64,000 nt of DNA. Origin: Lingula anatina (Eukaryota; Brachiopoda; Lingulata; Lingulida; Lingulidae). The first letter of the stretch is position 1; the number at the start of each line of letters is the position of its first letter. Below are positions 36,901-48,255 of the stretch, piece after piece. The stretch covers positions 841,766 through 905,765 of the forward strand of contig NW_019775524.1 in the NCBI RefSeq assembly GCF_001039355.2, read 5' to 3'. The position numbers and the translations under genes are program-made. The notes under the pieces were generated by a model that worked only from the letters and a program-made list of their open reading frames with translations, was not told the DNA's origin and ran no database searches.

Positions 36901-39900
36901 ATTTTCCATCATACCTTTTATCTGAAAGTCCGTTCACTATGGGTTTGTGTCTGTGTTGATGTCGAATATTCTGTCGTGTACTTATATACGTATTCTAAAC
37001 TTTGGTGGGCAGTTTAAATTCATTGAATTTTGCTCTCTTCATTATTGATTTGTATGTGATGAATTCGAATATTCTGTGCCGTGTATTTATCCATTCTAAT
37101 ATAGTCGCTTATGATATTTATAGTCGGAGGATTTTTTAGAATTTGAAGAAATTCACCAGGATTGTTTTCCTTAAACATGCTAAATTCGAATTAAAAAAAC
37201 AACGGAAATCGTTTAATGAGATGACATAACGACGCTATTCACTGCAAATATAACACAGAGTAAAAATATCTAAAAAAAAAAAAAAAACTCAGGAAATGTA
37301 GATTCTTTGGAGCGTTTCCCCGAATATGGTTCGCCTGCATTGCCATAAAAAGGTCACTGTTAATCACTCTTTATGAGATAAGTATATAAAACAGGATATT
37401 AAGCGATATACATTGTACAAACACCTAAACGCCTTCTAGATTCAATTATTCGCTACGCTGCGATATCAAAGCAAAATTACTTCGAAATGAGAAATAATTG
37501 ATTTAGCAGCATTATGTCTTGTGAAGGGTAATTTTGGCACAGGGAAGTCGTTATAATGAAGGTTTTTACGAAACCTGTTGGCAATGCATGGTGTCGACTT
37601 AAGCCTACGTAAGTAGAAGGACATCCTTCCTTATATATGATATTAATGCTGGTACATGTAGCATAGAAAATACATACAGGCGATCTTTTCCTGGCTATAA
37701 TCGACAAAATACAAAACATATGTTACCTTGTTTTATTATTTCATTCTCTTATTTGTTGGTGAAAATGGACGGGAAGACGGCAGACTGAGTGGAGAACCAA
37801 GGGTCTATATTTTTTTTGTCTGACTTTTTGAGAGAATCAAAACAACTACATATTCACACTGTGAACCGCACATGAGTTCGTGTCTTCGACTTCCTGTGTT
37901 CCTTAAGGCAGGAATCGTCCGGAAGTTTTAAAAATATAAGTTGGTTTTCTTGTCTTTGTCAACAACGTGAACGCTTAGATGATGATGAAACGGTTTTCGG
38001 TATCGCAATAGTAGAAATTAATTTCCTTTGAACAAATGAAAAAGGGCAAAAACCCGGATACAGGGATTGATCGCTCGCTGATCTTTTCACTTATATGACA
38101 GATGCAGGTGGTGTAAGTTTTCCTACTCGTGCTTTGGAGAATTACTTAACCCAATTTTTTTTCTTTCGAATATCGAGTTCAGTAGGCAGTAAAATTCCCT
38201 GTATAATACAAAAGTCGATTTGTGTACCAAAGTAATTTACTGAATGTCGTCTGTGTTGTTTACTATTTTCACCATTATTAGTCTCCAAGAATGATCACGA
38301 GATTTCAGTTTACGCGGTGTTAGTGTCATAATGCATAGTCAAGTCAAATGATGCAAAACCACGTGATCTGATTTATTTTTATAGCTGGCCAACACAGAAC
38401 GTCATTAACGATATTATATAACGTTACCATAACGTTTATATAACTAAAAAAACGTTATGGTAACGTTATAAAAAGTTTTGTGTTTGGTGGGTAGTTAAAT
38501 TTGAAGCGACTGTAGTAGATTTCCTGTAGCACATTCATGTATAAACGATCTCTACTGTAGTTTCTTAAGCGATTCAAATAAAGTCGAAGTGCCAAATTAT
38601 AATCAAGTCAAACATTGAAAATCCAGTTGACCTTTCTCTTATGTTTTTGTTAATGAACTATCCCATCGATATACACAATATCAATAAGATTCGCAAAAAG
38701 GTGTACACAGATATTGTAAACCGTGGCCTGGATGTGTTTTAAATAACACACACACACAAACACACACACACACGTATGATAACACACACACACACAAACA
38801 TATATAAGATATGAAAATGGAATAATATTATGGCAAATTTACAGGAGGGAGTACCTACCTTATTTCCGTTTCTGTCAGGGACCCCACTTGCCACCATGTA
38901 GGCATCACCAATGGTCTCAACCTTGTACACGTCGTAGGTGTCAATACGGGCGTCGAACGTGGAGTACAAACTGTTCAACATGTCCACCACCTGCATTGGT
39001 GTCGAAATGGCCGACATTTCCGTGAAACCCACAATGTCAGAAAAATAAATGGTCACAGAATCGAACAGTTCCGCCTCGACTTGCTTCGTTTGTTTCAGTT
39101 GGTTTGCCACGGTTTTGGGGAGCATTTGATACAAGAGGTTGTCTGTCATTTTCTTTTCTTTGTTTAGTTCGATCGTTTTTTCGTGCAGCATGCGAGAGTA
39201 GTTGAAGATCCACTGGCTCATGCGGTTGACGAGGTAGACAACTATTGGAAACAGGCTCATCGTTACGAACGCCACGATGATTTTGATGGCGATGGACCGA
39301 TGTAGAGCATCCGTCTCTGCCTCAATGGTGTCCATTAATACTTGATGGACATCCCGACTCGTGGTGACCACCTCCGTCATCAGGTCGGTCATATTCGTTA
39401 ACCACTGAAGAGCGCGGGCATTCTTCTCGTGGTCAGAAGTATTGGAATAATCATCGGTCATCGAAACACCGAAACAATTTCCGGTCTGTTTTTCAATGGC
39501 TGTCAAACACGGGTTGCTCTTGAGCATGTTTATTGAATATGGTTTTGTACTTGGCAAAAGAGCAAAGAACTCTCTCAAGTTTTCCCTGATCAGATACCCC
39601 ATGGATACAAACTCTGGGTACATCTCTTGAATTTTAGTCGTGCCAACGTCACCGTGCAATATCAACATTCCCAATACAAGCTGCCTTTGTAGGTATTGCT
39701 CTGTTAGTAAGATGTGTCTGTAAGCTGAGCACGTTGGGTGAATGACAGCGCTACAAATCCCGTCCCCGGAGGAGTCCCTAAAGGTACCGTATCCCAGACA
39801 CGGAGACAGGCGATTGAGGTAACTGGTCAGATTCTTGTATATACTGTAAATGTCCTGTAAAGAGGTACCTTGGCTGTTGGTGTTATTGTTACCAATATCA

Positions 39901-40466
39901 GGGCTGTTCTTCTTGCTATTGTCCATGGGACTGGTAGTGATTAGCTGTATGAGGTAATTTAAGTATTCCACCACATTTTGAGAGAATCGTTCCGACAAAA
40001 TCTTAGAAATCAAACCATCGCTGACTTCATCTATCTTGACATTGGACGGGTCCGAGATATTTGTGCAGTACTCCGACGAAGTATTCTTTCTGTCACCTAT
40101 CAAAACGTCACAAGCGTGAATGTTTAAGGCTCTGTGGACGTTGCGCTCAAACGTCAAAAAAATATCACAAGCGTTCAGCGCCCTAGCGACGTGGTGCGAC
40201 TTGTCAGCCATTGTTTGGTTTCTGTTAAAGTCCAAGAACACGATGGTGATTAACCCGATGGTTGACAACAGACAAAGGGAGAGAACCTTGACGCATACCC
40301 ATCTCTTACCGGAGTTTGTCGTCAGGTTAAAGTTACAGTGCCCATCGGTCTCTAGAGCGTCTATGGGGAACACTGTACTCCTGCTGGCTCGACTGGCCCT
40401 TCTGGACTGGGGGCTGGGCATCAGTAGTTCAATACCCTCGTCAACGTCAATAGTAAAACGACCCAT
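26202..40466 (-). CDS. Membrane guanylate cyclase with NIT-type extracellular region (complete, 958 aa)
   Basis: Makes cGMP from GTP at the plasma membrane. Exons 40466-38859, 31066-30955, 28228-28130, 27552-27461 and 27167-26202 join in frame. Layout: cytosolic N terminus (1-55), TM1 (56-79), a mostly alpha-helical, N-glycosylatable loop (80-390), TM2 (392-415), a coiled linker (420-465, [20 protein letters not shown]), cyclase domain (about 467-650) and a 300-residue Ser-rich tail. Metal-binding Asp477 (FSDIVGFT) and Asp521 (TIGDAYM) are present. Guanine-selecting Glu517 (KVETIGD) and Cys589 (RYCLFGD), with Asn596 and Arg600 (NTASRMES), predict an active guanylate, not adenylate, cyclase. 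There is no kinase-homology domain. Two membrane passes around a helical sensor match animal NIT-domain (nitrate/nitrite-sensor-like) cyclases; the NIT label rests on architecture and is less certain than the cyclase call. The ligand is unknown. Tail motif RRRSSSTP could be a cyclic-nucleotide-kinase/14-3-3 site (inference). Confidence 0.93.
27247..27302. repeat. (AAT)n microsatellite in cyclase intron 4
   Basis: About 18 near-perfect AAT units, between exons 4 and 5. Confidence 0.92.
27461..27552 (-). CDS. Cyclase exon 4
   Basis: The acceptor CATGTAG ends at 27553 and the donor is AAG|GTAGAC. Encodes [13 protein letters not shown]...RRGEIEIK and completes the Pro codon of HGLP. Phases agree on both sides. 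Confidence 0.87.
28130..28228 (-). CDS. Cyclase exon 3: Cys589 and NTASR motif
   Basis: The acceptor GTTACAG ends at 28229 and the donor is CTCC|GTAAGT. Encodes [19 protein letters not shown] and [13 protein letters not shown], the nucleotide-binding and catalytic segment. Confidence 0.9.
28727..28782. repeat. (CA)n(GA)n compound microsatellite in cyclase intron 2
   Basis: About 11 CA units followed by GA units with an AAAGAC interruption. Confidence 0.9.
30413..30632. mobile_element. MITE of the 'CTGAATGC' family in cyclase intron 2
   Basis: The arms begin GTTGAGAATGGGTAAGGTCGCAC on the left and, inverted, GTTCAGAATAAGTTAGGTCGCGC on the right. Both contain the core GGACTCTCGCTGAATG(T/C)AATCAG next to a terminal TTTAACACAC-type inner segment. 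Outer arms differ from those at 17967-18225 while the core is shared. Confidence 0.7.
30955..31066 (-). CDS. Cyclase exon 2
   Basis: The acceptor GGTTTTAG ends at 31067 and the donor is ACACCG|GTTAGT. Encodes [20 protein letters not shown] and [17 protein letters not shown], directly continuous with the NGNK end of exon 1 as in other membrane guanylate cyclases. Confidence 0.9.
33943..33971. repeat. (GA)n microsatellite
   Basis: Perfect GA dinucleotides in cyclase intron 1. Confidence 0.92.
35081..35119. repeat. (TTCC)n microsatellite
   Basis: About ten TTCC units. The following 80 bases are a looser ATTC/ATCC-rich extension. Confidence 0.92.
35552..35740. mobile_element. 189-bp MITE with about 55-bp terminal inverted repeats in cyclase intron 1
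   Basis: The left arm TTCAGAACAGCGGACTAACA and the inverse right arm TTCAGAACAGTGGACTAACG continue together through CCGCGGATCAAATATGGC / CTGCGGGTCAAATATGGC. Both ends start GAG(A/C)GCG. The interior is non-coding. Confidence 0.8.
38417..38470. repeat. Perfect 21-bp inverted repeat (hairpin), probably the core of a small MITE
   Basis: TATAACGTTACCATAACGTT plus T at 38417-38437 pairs exactly with 38450-38470 across a 12-base loop. Outside, CCAACACAGAAC (38389-38400) pairs loosely with the inverse of the sequence near 38476-38488. It lies about 390 bp inside intron 1 from exon 1. Confidence 0.7.
38746..38799. repeat. (CA)n tract next to the cyclase exon 1 donor
   Basis: Interrupted CA repeats 60-110 bases inside the intron. 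On the transcribed strand they read UG repeats. The open frame running through them (a VCVCV tail) is intron read-through, not protein. Confidence 0.9.
38859..40466 (-). CDS. Cyclase exon 1: both membrane passes, sensor region, linker and first half of the cyclase
   Basis: Starts at ATG 40466 ([10 protein letters not shown]) and ends AATAAG|GTAGGT at 38859 in phase 0, giving 536 residues in one exon. The N terminus holds RRASRAS, a possible basophilic-kinase site. The first transmembrane helix follows RWVCVK. No obvious TATA box was seen upstream. Confidence 0.92.
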
Positions 40467-41046
40467 GTATGAGCAACAAAACTATGAACTCTGACTGGTG
40501 ATGGTGCAAATTGTTCTGTGACTGGGACACGCACAGCGCCGTAAAGGGGCACATATTAGTTGATATCGACTTGCTGAAGATTTAAGAAGAACTTATTGAC
40601 GTATTGGCTTAGATGAAAATGCATGAGTGTTTATGGTATAATGCCAAACTGCCTTTCTCTAGCACTGACGACAATTGATGCCTACCTCATTCGGGACAAT
40701 TCCTGTTTCTATCGAGTAGAGAGGTAGTCCTAATCCATTTGTCAATAAACTGATTGATGAAAAGTAAAATTTGGAAATAATTACCTCTACAAATTGGTGT
40801 TTGCCGTCAACACAGTCTTGCCTATTCCCATCTACTAGTGATATTGATATCGATTGATAGTAACGGTTGACTTCGACGAGCTGCGTTAGTATTCGTACAC
40901 ACACGTCTTTTATCAATTCATCACCCAGCTATGCTTGGCAGCCGAGTATCTGAGTGAAGGTTTAACTTTTTATGTAAAAGTTGCTGTACACGTGGTTTTG
41001 CCTTTCAAATCCTACGGACACGTCTAGAAGCTGTTCCAGCGTGACA
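40467..41046. other. 5' flank of the guanylate cyclase gene
   Basis: Promoter side of the minus-strand cyclase. No recognisable core promoter element and no gene. Confidence 0.45.
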
Positions 41047-42198
41047 GGGGCTGGTTTGCTATTCAAATTCACTTGGTTTACAGTACGGTAATTGGACAAA
41101 GCTCCCCGTAGAGAGAAAACACAGTTGCGACTGCCCAGAAGATAAACCCTTTATTAATTCTGTCACCTAGGGTGAAGCCGGCGTGTTAAAACCCAATCAG
41201 CTTGTCGGCATGCGGCTTCTGGAGAGCACTGGTGGCCCCTGACAGTTGCAGAGGACTGGCAAGCAGGTTATCATAGCAGTTTACTGAAATAGAACATATC
41301 ACAATTTAATCGTATTTGGAATATCAATAAATAAAATCGCATTTTCACCCTAATGAAATGTAATAACCCCGGGAGTTTCTTTTCTCTGTCAAGATTGATA
41401 TATTACAATCGTGTCGTTTTCGCCACCCGATACCATGTAAACAACAGAAAGGAAATAATTTAAACATTTCATCTATATGACATTAGTACACATACATGTA
41501 CATCTTCTGAGAAACCAGTTGTAATTTTATTAAACGTCCATGCATGCCTTGCATTTAGAGGTGCATTTGCATAGCCTGCGCTGTTTCCAATCATTTCCAA
41601 AGCAGGCACATCCTTCCGTCGTGATCTGATATTAGTTGGACAATGTCACATAAGAAAACAGACACAGGGTAACTGCCGGTCCGACAGGTCATGGCCGCTT
41701 TAAATGCCAAAGGTTTTGATAGGTGCAGGTGCTGTGAACTGACAAGGTTTTAGTCAATATACAATACATTATGAGAAATCACATTTGTACGTAGAATAAC
41801 GGGATTAAAATACTTTGTTCAGACAGGCAGAGAATTGGGAGACCTTCAGATTTCTTGGAGTTTGAGTGCAACTCCTCCAGACTTTCAGTACTTCCCCGTG
41901 TCTGTGATAAGCAGCGAAAAATGTTTAAAACGTTTTATACGATTGTTTCCTCTATAAAGTAACCTCTTGTACCACTTTTTTATTTTTATTCTACCTTTGT
42001 AAACGTCTGTCTTATATTGAGTTGTTAATTCATAGAAATAAACATTTGACCGGAAAATGACTAAAACCGACGAGTCAACATTTGTTACGCTCTCTGTTTC
42101 TCCATTTTTTTCATTGGACTATCTTACTTAGGTTCCGATATTCTTGGCTTATTTCCAAACAAAGGCAAAGTCATACCACATTGACAGCTCTGGTTTGG

Positions 42199-42360
42199 AA
42201 ACCAGGGCTCCGTATCTCGAAAGGTTCGCTATGTTGCGCACGTGCGCAAGCGTCTCGATTCCATAACTCGCCCATACTCGTCCCATATAATACATTGTAG
42301 CCTCTATTTGATAGAGCGATTCGCAATACGCGATGCTTTCGAGATACGGGGCCCTGGCTT
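42199..42360. mobile_element. 162-bp MITE, block A copy 1
   Basis: The left end AACCAGGGCTCCGTATCTCG and the inverse right end AGCCAGGGCCCCGTATCTCG continue into related sequence (AAAGGTTCGC / AAAGCATCGC). Non-coding interior. The second copy is at 48094-48255. Confidence 0.75.
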
Positions 42361-43540
42361 ACTGTATTGTGAAGACATTATTGACTGGCATTTTTGCGTC
42401 TTTCCAGATAATAGCCGAGCTAAGTGGACTTGTATCAGCTTGAGGTGATAATAACTGACGGCCTGCAGTAGAAAAGTAGAACTCGTTCGCTTTCAGTTTG
42501 TCTACAAATCAGCCGAACTGGTGTTATGGGCAATATAATGGCTTTTTGTCCTTGCTTGCTTACGCACGTTCTGTAGGATATGTCATTACAGTCATGGTCT
42601 AGTAGCGCCATTATTGTCAAAAGCTCTAATTCATTGCGAATATATTCTTAAGGTTTTCTGTAGTTTTATTGGTCTCTTGTCACGCGGTCCATTTGTTCCA
42701 ACAGATATCTTTACTTGAAGTCACTTTCACAAAAGATGTTGATTAGAGTTAGTGAAACGAATTTCTGTTGTAGGTCTTGAAGTGATAAACAACCAGTCCA
42801 AGCCGTTCATAGGGTATTTTATTCGCGAGTTGATACATAATTCTTTTAAAGTAGATTATACATAAAAATGCATGCAATATGCCGATATTTGCTATTCTTT
42901 AGCAGTGCACATGGGCGGAACAAATGCTAAAAATAAATATTAAAACCATGTAGTCCTTTTACTGTATCATTTTATGTTATTGACATATGCGATTATTTTC
43001 AAATATATATGCAATAGCTCTACCTCAGCTCTTCTGCTTTCTGTGAGGTTCAGGTGCCTTAGCATTGAGGGTTGATCGGTTCAGCTCTTTTCTTTGGGCT
43101 TTTAACTATCTTAGCTGCTGCCCGTGGGGGCAAGGTATCATTAGACAACCCACGGAAAAGTGTCGCACCTAGGAAGGTCGGTTAGTGTTTAATGTAAACG
43201 AGCCTTTGGTTTATAGCTTCTGATAATGTTTCTCCAGTTGGCTGGCTTCCATATAATTTTTACTAGCACTAATTCGCTCGCGTAGTATCTAGCTATCTGC
43301 GTTGGAGATCTCATTTCCAAGAAATCATAAAGGGAAGGATCTTTAGAGAATGTTTGTCGTTAAAATGCCGTTACAATATTATTAAGACGTGTATCTAAAA
43401 TTAAGTGTTTTTATTGAAAAAACATTCTTAACGGAGAGTTGTTATCTAGCAAAGATTTTGAAAAACAGGCAACTAATTCCCTGAAGACGGAAATGTTAGA
43501 TTTTTTAACAATACTTAGCACACAATGTGTTCCCTTAATC

Positions 43541-43562
43541 TGATTGCATTCAGCGAGAGTCC
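43541..43562. repeat. Solo end of the 'CTGAATGC' MITE family, block A copy 1
   Basis: TGATTGCATTCAGCGAGAGT followed by CC matches the right ends at 18150 and 30570 almost exactly, but no opposite end was found nearby. The second copy is at 49433-49454. Confidence 0.6.
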
Positions 43563-46160
43563 CCGCATCGATCAAAGTGGGCCAATAGCTTTCGTAGGAT
43601 GCGCCCTTTGTGCAAACTGTTGGTAGGTCTATTTCAATTGGAACTCAGGCAGGACGTCACACCTTTGATCTCAACTACTGTTCTGCTGAACTGAGCACAG
43701 GGCCATAGCCAAAGGGGTTGTGAGGTTTCGAAATAACCACCCTGTTTTGCCTGGAAAAGGTCCACTCTGTGTAAAATTTGATCTAGGTATACGGAGGTTT
43801 CACTGGAAAAGGTCCACTTTTTCAGAAAAAGAACCCCCTCCCCTCTTTAGAGATTGCTGGCTACAGACCTGGAGCATCCCAAGAATCGGGATCAGTTCAT
43901 TCTAATATGTATATATGATACGTAGCACAAACCTTTCAAGGTCCATAACAATGATGGCGTCTTCTCGTAAAGCTGTGGTTTGCTTCTGCACTTACATCGG
44001 TTCATCGGTCATTGGTTCTTTCGAAATTTCAGTAAGTTTACGAAACTTTGGCAGCCATGTCTCCAAGACTTGACAACTCTTACTGGTTGTTCTTCCTAAT
44101 GTAAAACAAAAATGATTCTGCTGATTCTTTCCTCTGGTCTCCGTTCTTATATGATCGCTTTCCAAGGAAAGCCACGCGCAAAACTAATTAATGCTCCCTC
44201 ATGTGGTTTTACACGTACAATATTTCTGGTACACACTTCTGTTTTCTTTTGTATGTAAAGCACGTTTAACCCGATTTCCCAATTATCTGTCAAACTAGCA
44301 ATTCGGAAAACAACTTTATGCCGAGTAGCTCGAGAGGCACTAAGTGAAATTTGCACTAAGCACTTATCACTTTCAGTAGTCTGCACACGTCGGAGACCTT
44401 TTTCCCGTGTCCTTGCCCTTGCACTAGTCTTTGAAGTGGATGATACCTGCTGATCAGTCAGTTTGGATTTCAAAAAAATGCTGTCACGGCTAGCGTACCC
44501 TGTGCAACATTATGCACACTGTCCTCCTTTCCCAGCTTTAAGAAATCTATACACACTTTGATTAAAGGTCAGTGCTACATGTACGTCCCTAGGTTCACAA
44601 CGAGCGTCCAGCAAACAGTGGTAAGTTAAGTGATAACGTAATTAATCAATCCTACACCGTCTTCCTATTTCAATTAAATAACCCACGCAGTACTCTGTCT
44701 AACAGCCAGCATTTCATCAAGTTTTCTGTTGACTGTTTTTAAATTAACCATTTTTAAATTAAAATTCATTTTTGTTATTGTCAGTTTGTTGAACACACAT
44801 GTTTCAATATGGCGATTGTCGATATGTGCTGACAAGTTCCCTGTGGATTTATTGCTTTAAATATTACCTGAATAGATGGGTATTATAATTAGACTACAGC
44901 TTCCACATGTTAAGTCCATGTTTTGATTAAAATGTTTAATACGGATATGCTAGGTATTTAATCATTACTCAGCACGCGGTCATCAACGAAAAAACCACGT
45001 CAGAGACAGTACATTTAATAAAATTCATATGGGGCCAAGATTACTGTCATTAACAACAAGAATAACAACAACAACAACAACAATAATAATAATAAAGTCA
45101 CATATCATTGTTACTTGGTGCATCTTTGCAATGATTTGAACTTTTAAAAGTCTAATGAATGCAATTGTACGCTGCATTCAACACATTCTTTTAAAACCAT
45201 GGACAAAACGCAGCGAACTTTGAATCTTAATATTTCCTACATATTTCCTATAATTCAATGCACTGCACATTTCTTCTTAGTATATAAAAAGTCGGCAACT
45301 TAACAAGTTTTGGGTCAAAATAATAAATAAAATAATTTGAAACTTCCATATGTGCAAAATTTGTTGTCCAAAAGTACAATTCTGAAATGAAATGTGCGTT
45401 ACTTTAATCCGATATAAGAGGACATTTGCACCATTTTTTGTTATAAACAAATTCCCGTCTCGTCTGAACCAAGTCTTTCACTGTCATTCTTTATAATATC
45501 ATATCTACATGTGCATCACGGACTTACAGCAGTACTTAATGTCTGCTCAATCTTACCTTAGCGTATCACTTTCCGCTCTATTGTGTTTATCTGGAAACCT
45601 CTAGCCACAACGCTGAACAAAGCAGAGCACAGTCTGTTCCGCTGTACCAACGATTTGCTGCTTGCGCAACGTATTCTGGAACATGCGCTCTCTTTTATCT
45701 AATTTCCATCTTATCACTGACGTTGTCAATCTACATTTTAGCTTATTTCCGCTGGAACATGACCATGGTAATCCACAAATTAACCCATTTCGTTAATAGA
45801 TAATATGCCTTGAAGGTTAGAGTGTTTGAAAAGACCGCCAGAGATCTGAGAAGGGTTGGTTTGTTGAACACACATATCTGATATAAATGATTATTACTTA
45901 AAAGGCCACTTGTCTCCAAAGAGATTTTTATTTAGAAATCTTGTGATCTGCGTCAATGAGTGGTTAATTAATTGGACTTTTTCAAAGAGAATACTAAATT
46001 AAAGATGCCACCCCTCCGGCTCAGAGCCTATATGTATATGCTCTGCAGTTCCTAGAAATAACTTTTCCCAATACAATGAGTGCAAGAAAATTATGTGACC
46101 TTGACATTTTATGCCTCAATCTGTAAGTGAGAGTAATTAACTAATGCCTTTTAATTTACT

Positions 46161-46162
46161 CA

Positions 46163-46220
<58 letters not shown>

Positions 46221-46240
46221 CACGCGCGCACACACACACA
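46161..46240. repeat. Compound (CT)n(CG)n(CA)n tract, block A copy 1
   Basis: A pyrimidine mirror tract, then alternating CG, then alternating CA. The matching tract in copy 2 (52041-52100) is shorter, with fewer CG units. Confidence 0.92.
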
Positions 46241-46702
46241 TAATGTCATTTGAGGCCCGTGTATTTTCCATGCATCTGTATACGAAAACGTATTTTTGCG
46301 TAATAAAGCTATTCAATAATTCAGACGTAAGACATTTAATGGACTATGTCAAATTAAACCCAGACAGCATTCTGGATATACCTGTGGCCTTGAACCTCTA
46401 CCCCTCCCCCGCCCCCTCCCCCCCCCCCTCCGTACCAGTCCTTCAACGCAAAACAAGTTTGCCACAAGGTACTAGGCCTACCTACAAGACCCTGTATATA
46501 ATACACACTATAATCTCTAATACAGTGAGTATCCAGCGCTAATTAGAAACAGACAATACTACTGGGATATTACCGTTTGAAGAGTCACCTTGGGACATCT
46601 ACCTACAGGCCCTCTTGTTTATTTCACAATGGATACGGGTGCTCACTTCTTCATAACATGCAAGTCCAATTTGTGATGTACTTAAACTGGTCATCTAATT
46701 AC

Positions 46703-46927
46703 CACCCTGAGCTTCAGAGCTAACTTGACACTAACCTTTTCACTGTAGCCTATCTCCATCGTGTCAAGTAACCTCTGACGAAAATAGTTTGACCTATTTT
46801 ATATAAGCCAATCGAATCCATGTTTCAAATTTTTTCACCAAAGTTTGGTGAAAACGCTGATTGGTTGATCGTCAATCGGCAATCCTCGGCTGATTCCGCA
46901 AGCTCCCTACTAACAACATAGTTATTG
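46703..46927. other. Tail of the left contig, absent from copy 2
   Basis: After block A copy 1 ends, this 225-bp stretch has no match to the sequence following copy 2. It holds a perfect small palindrome (TTTCACCAAAGTTTGGTGAAA) near 46840. It could be an insertion in one haplotype or a diverged flank. Confidence 0.5.
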
Positions 46928-46928
46928 N
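46928..46928. other. Single N: probable contig junction
   Basis: Copy 2 of block A begins in the base or two directly after this N. Confidence 0.7.
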
Positions 46929-48093
46929 GGGACTGGTTTGCTATTCAAATTCACTTGGATTTCAGTACGGTAATTGGACAAAGCTCCCCGTAGAGAGAAA
47001 ACACAGTTGCGACTGCCCAGAAGATAAACCCTTTATTAATTCTGTCACCTAGGGTGAAGCCGGCGTGTTAAAACCCAATCAGCTTGTCGGCATGCGGCTT
47101 CTGGAGAGCACTGGTGGCCCCTGACAGTTGCAGAGGACTGGCAAGCAGCTTATCATAGCAGTTAACTGAAATAGAACATATCACAATTTAATCGTATTTG
47201 GAATATCAATAAATAAAAATCGCATTTTCACCCTAATGAAATGCAATAACCCCGGGAGTTTCTTTTCTCTGTCAAGATTGATATATTACAATCGTGTCGT
47301 TTTCGCCACCCGATACCATGTAAACAACAGAAAGGAAATAATTTAAACATTTCATCTATATGACATTAGTACACATACATGTACATCTTCTGAGAAACCA
47401 GTTGTAATTTTATTAAACATCCATGCATGCCTTGCATTAAGAGGTGCATTTGCATAGCCTGCGCTGTTTCCAATCATTTCCAAAGCAGGCACATCCTTCC
47501 GTCGTGATCTGATATTAGTTGGACAGTGTCACATAAGAAAACAGACACAGGGTAACTGCCGGTCCGACAGGTCATGGCCGCTTTAAATGCCAAAGTACCA
47601 GGCAAAAGTTTTGATAGGTGCAGGTGCTGTGAACTGTCAAGGTTTTAGTCAATATACAATACATTATGAGAAATCACATTTGTACGTAGAATAACGGGAT
47701 TAAAATACTTTGTTCAGACAGGCAGAGAATTGGGAGACCTTCAGATTTCTTGGAGTTTGAGTGCAACTCCTCCAGACTTTCAGTACTTCCCCGTGTCTGT
47801 GATAAGCAGCGAAAAATGTTTAAAACGTTTTATACGATTGTTTCCTCTATAAAGTAACCTCTTGTACCACTTTTTTATTTTTATTCTACCTTTGTAAACG
47901 TCTGTCTTATATTGAGTTGTTAATTCATAGAAATAAACATTTGACCGGAGAATGACTAAAACCGACGAGTCAACATTTGTTACGCTCTCTGTTTCTCCAT
48001 TTTTTTCATTGGAGTATCTTACTTAGGTTCCGATATTCTTGGCTTATTTCCAAACAAAGGCAAAGTCATACCACATTGACAGCTCTGGTTTGG

Positions 48094-48255
48094 AAACCAG
48101 GGCTCCGTATCTCGAAAGGTTCGCTATGTTGCGCACGTGCGCAAGCGTCTCGATTCCATAACTCGCCCATACTCGTCCCATATAATACATTGTAGCCTCT
48201 ATTTGATAGAGCGATTCGCAATACGCGATGCTTTCGAGATACGGGGCCCTGGCTT
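48094..48255. mobile_element. 162-bp MITE, block A copy 2
   Basis: Same element as 42199-42360 within the duplicated block. Confidence 0.75.

Larger units (their letters stand above)
31067..38858 (-). other. Cyclase intron 1 (7.8 kb), no internal gene
   Basis: Holds a (GA)n tract (33943-33971), a (TTCC)n tract (35081-35119), a MITE (35552-35740), a hairpin element (38417-38470) and a (CA)n tract near the 5' splice site. None of the short open frames shows protein features. Confidence 0.7.
41047..46702. repeat. Duplicated block A, copy 1 (5.66 kb)
   Basis: Matches 46929-52562 in the same orientation at high identity (estimated 97-98% by eye), with small indels (for example near 41711, 43610-43670 and 44825) and microsatellite length changes. 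No supported gene. The 108-residue minus-strand frame at 44147-44473 differs between copies only by amino-acid-changing substitutions, which argues against coding. It carries a MITE (42199-42360), a solo 'CTGAATGC' end (43541-43562) and a CT/CG/CA tract. Confidence 0.9.

Noticed and set aside
38739-38858. C-terminal VCVCV extension of the cyclase exon 1 frame
   Set aside because: It is intronic CA repeat; the GT donor at 38858 and the next exons restore a normal cyclase domain.
44147-44473. 108-residue minus-strand open frame, also at 50018-50344
   Set aside because: The differences between the two copies that I could see in the frame change amino acids (Ala/Thr, Glu/Lys, Lys/Asn), there are no splice partners and no recognisable motif.
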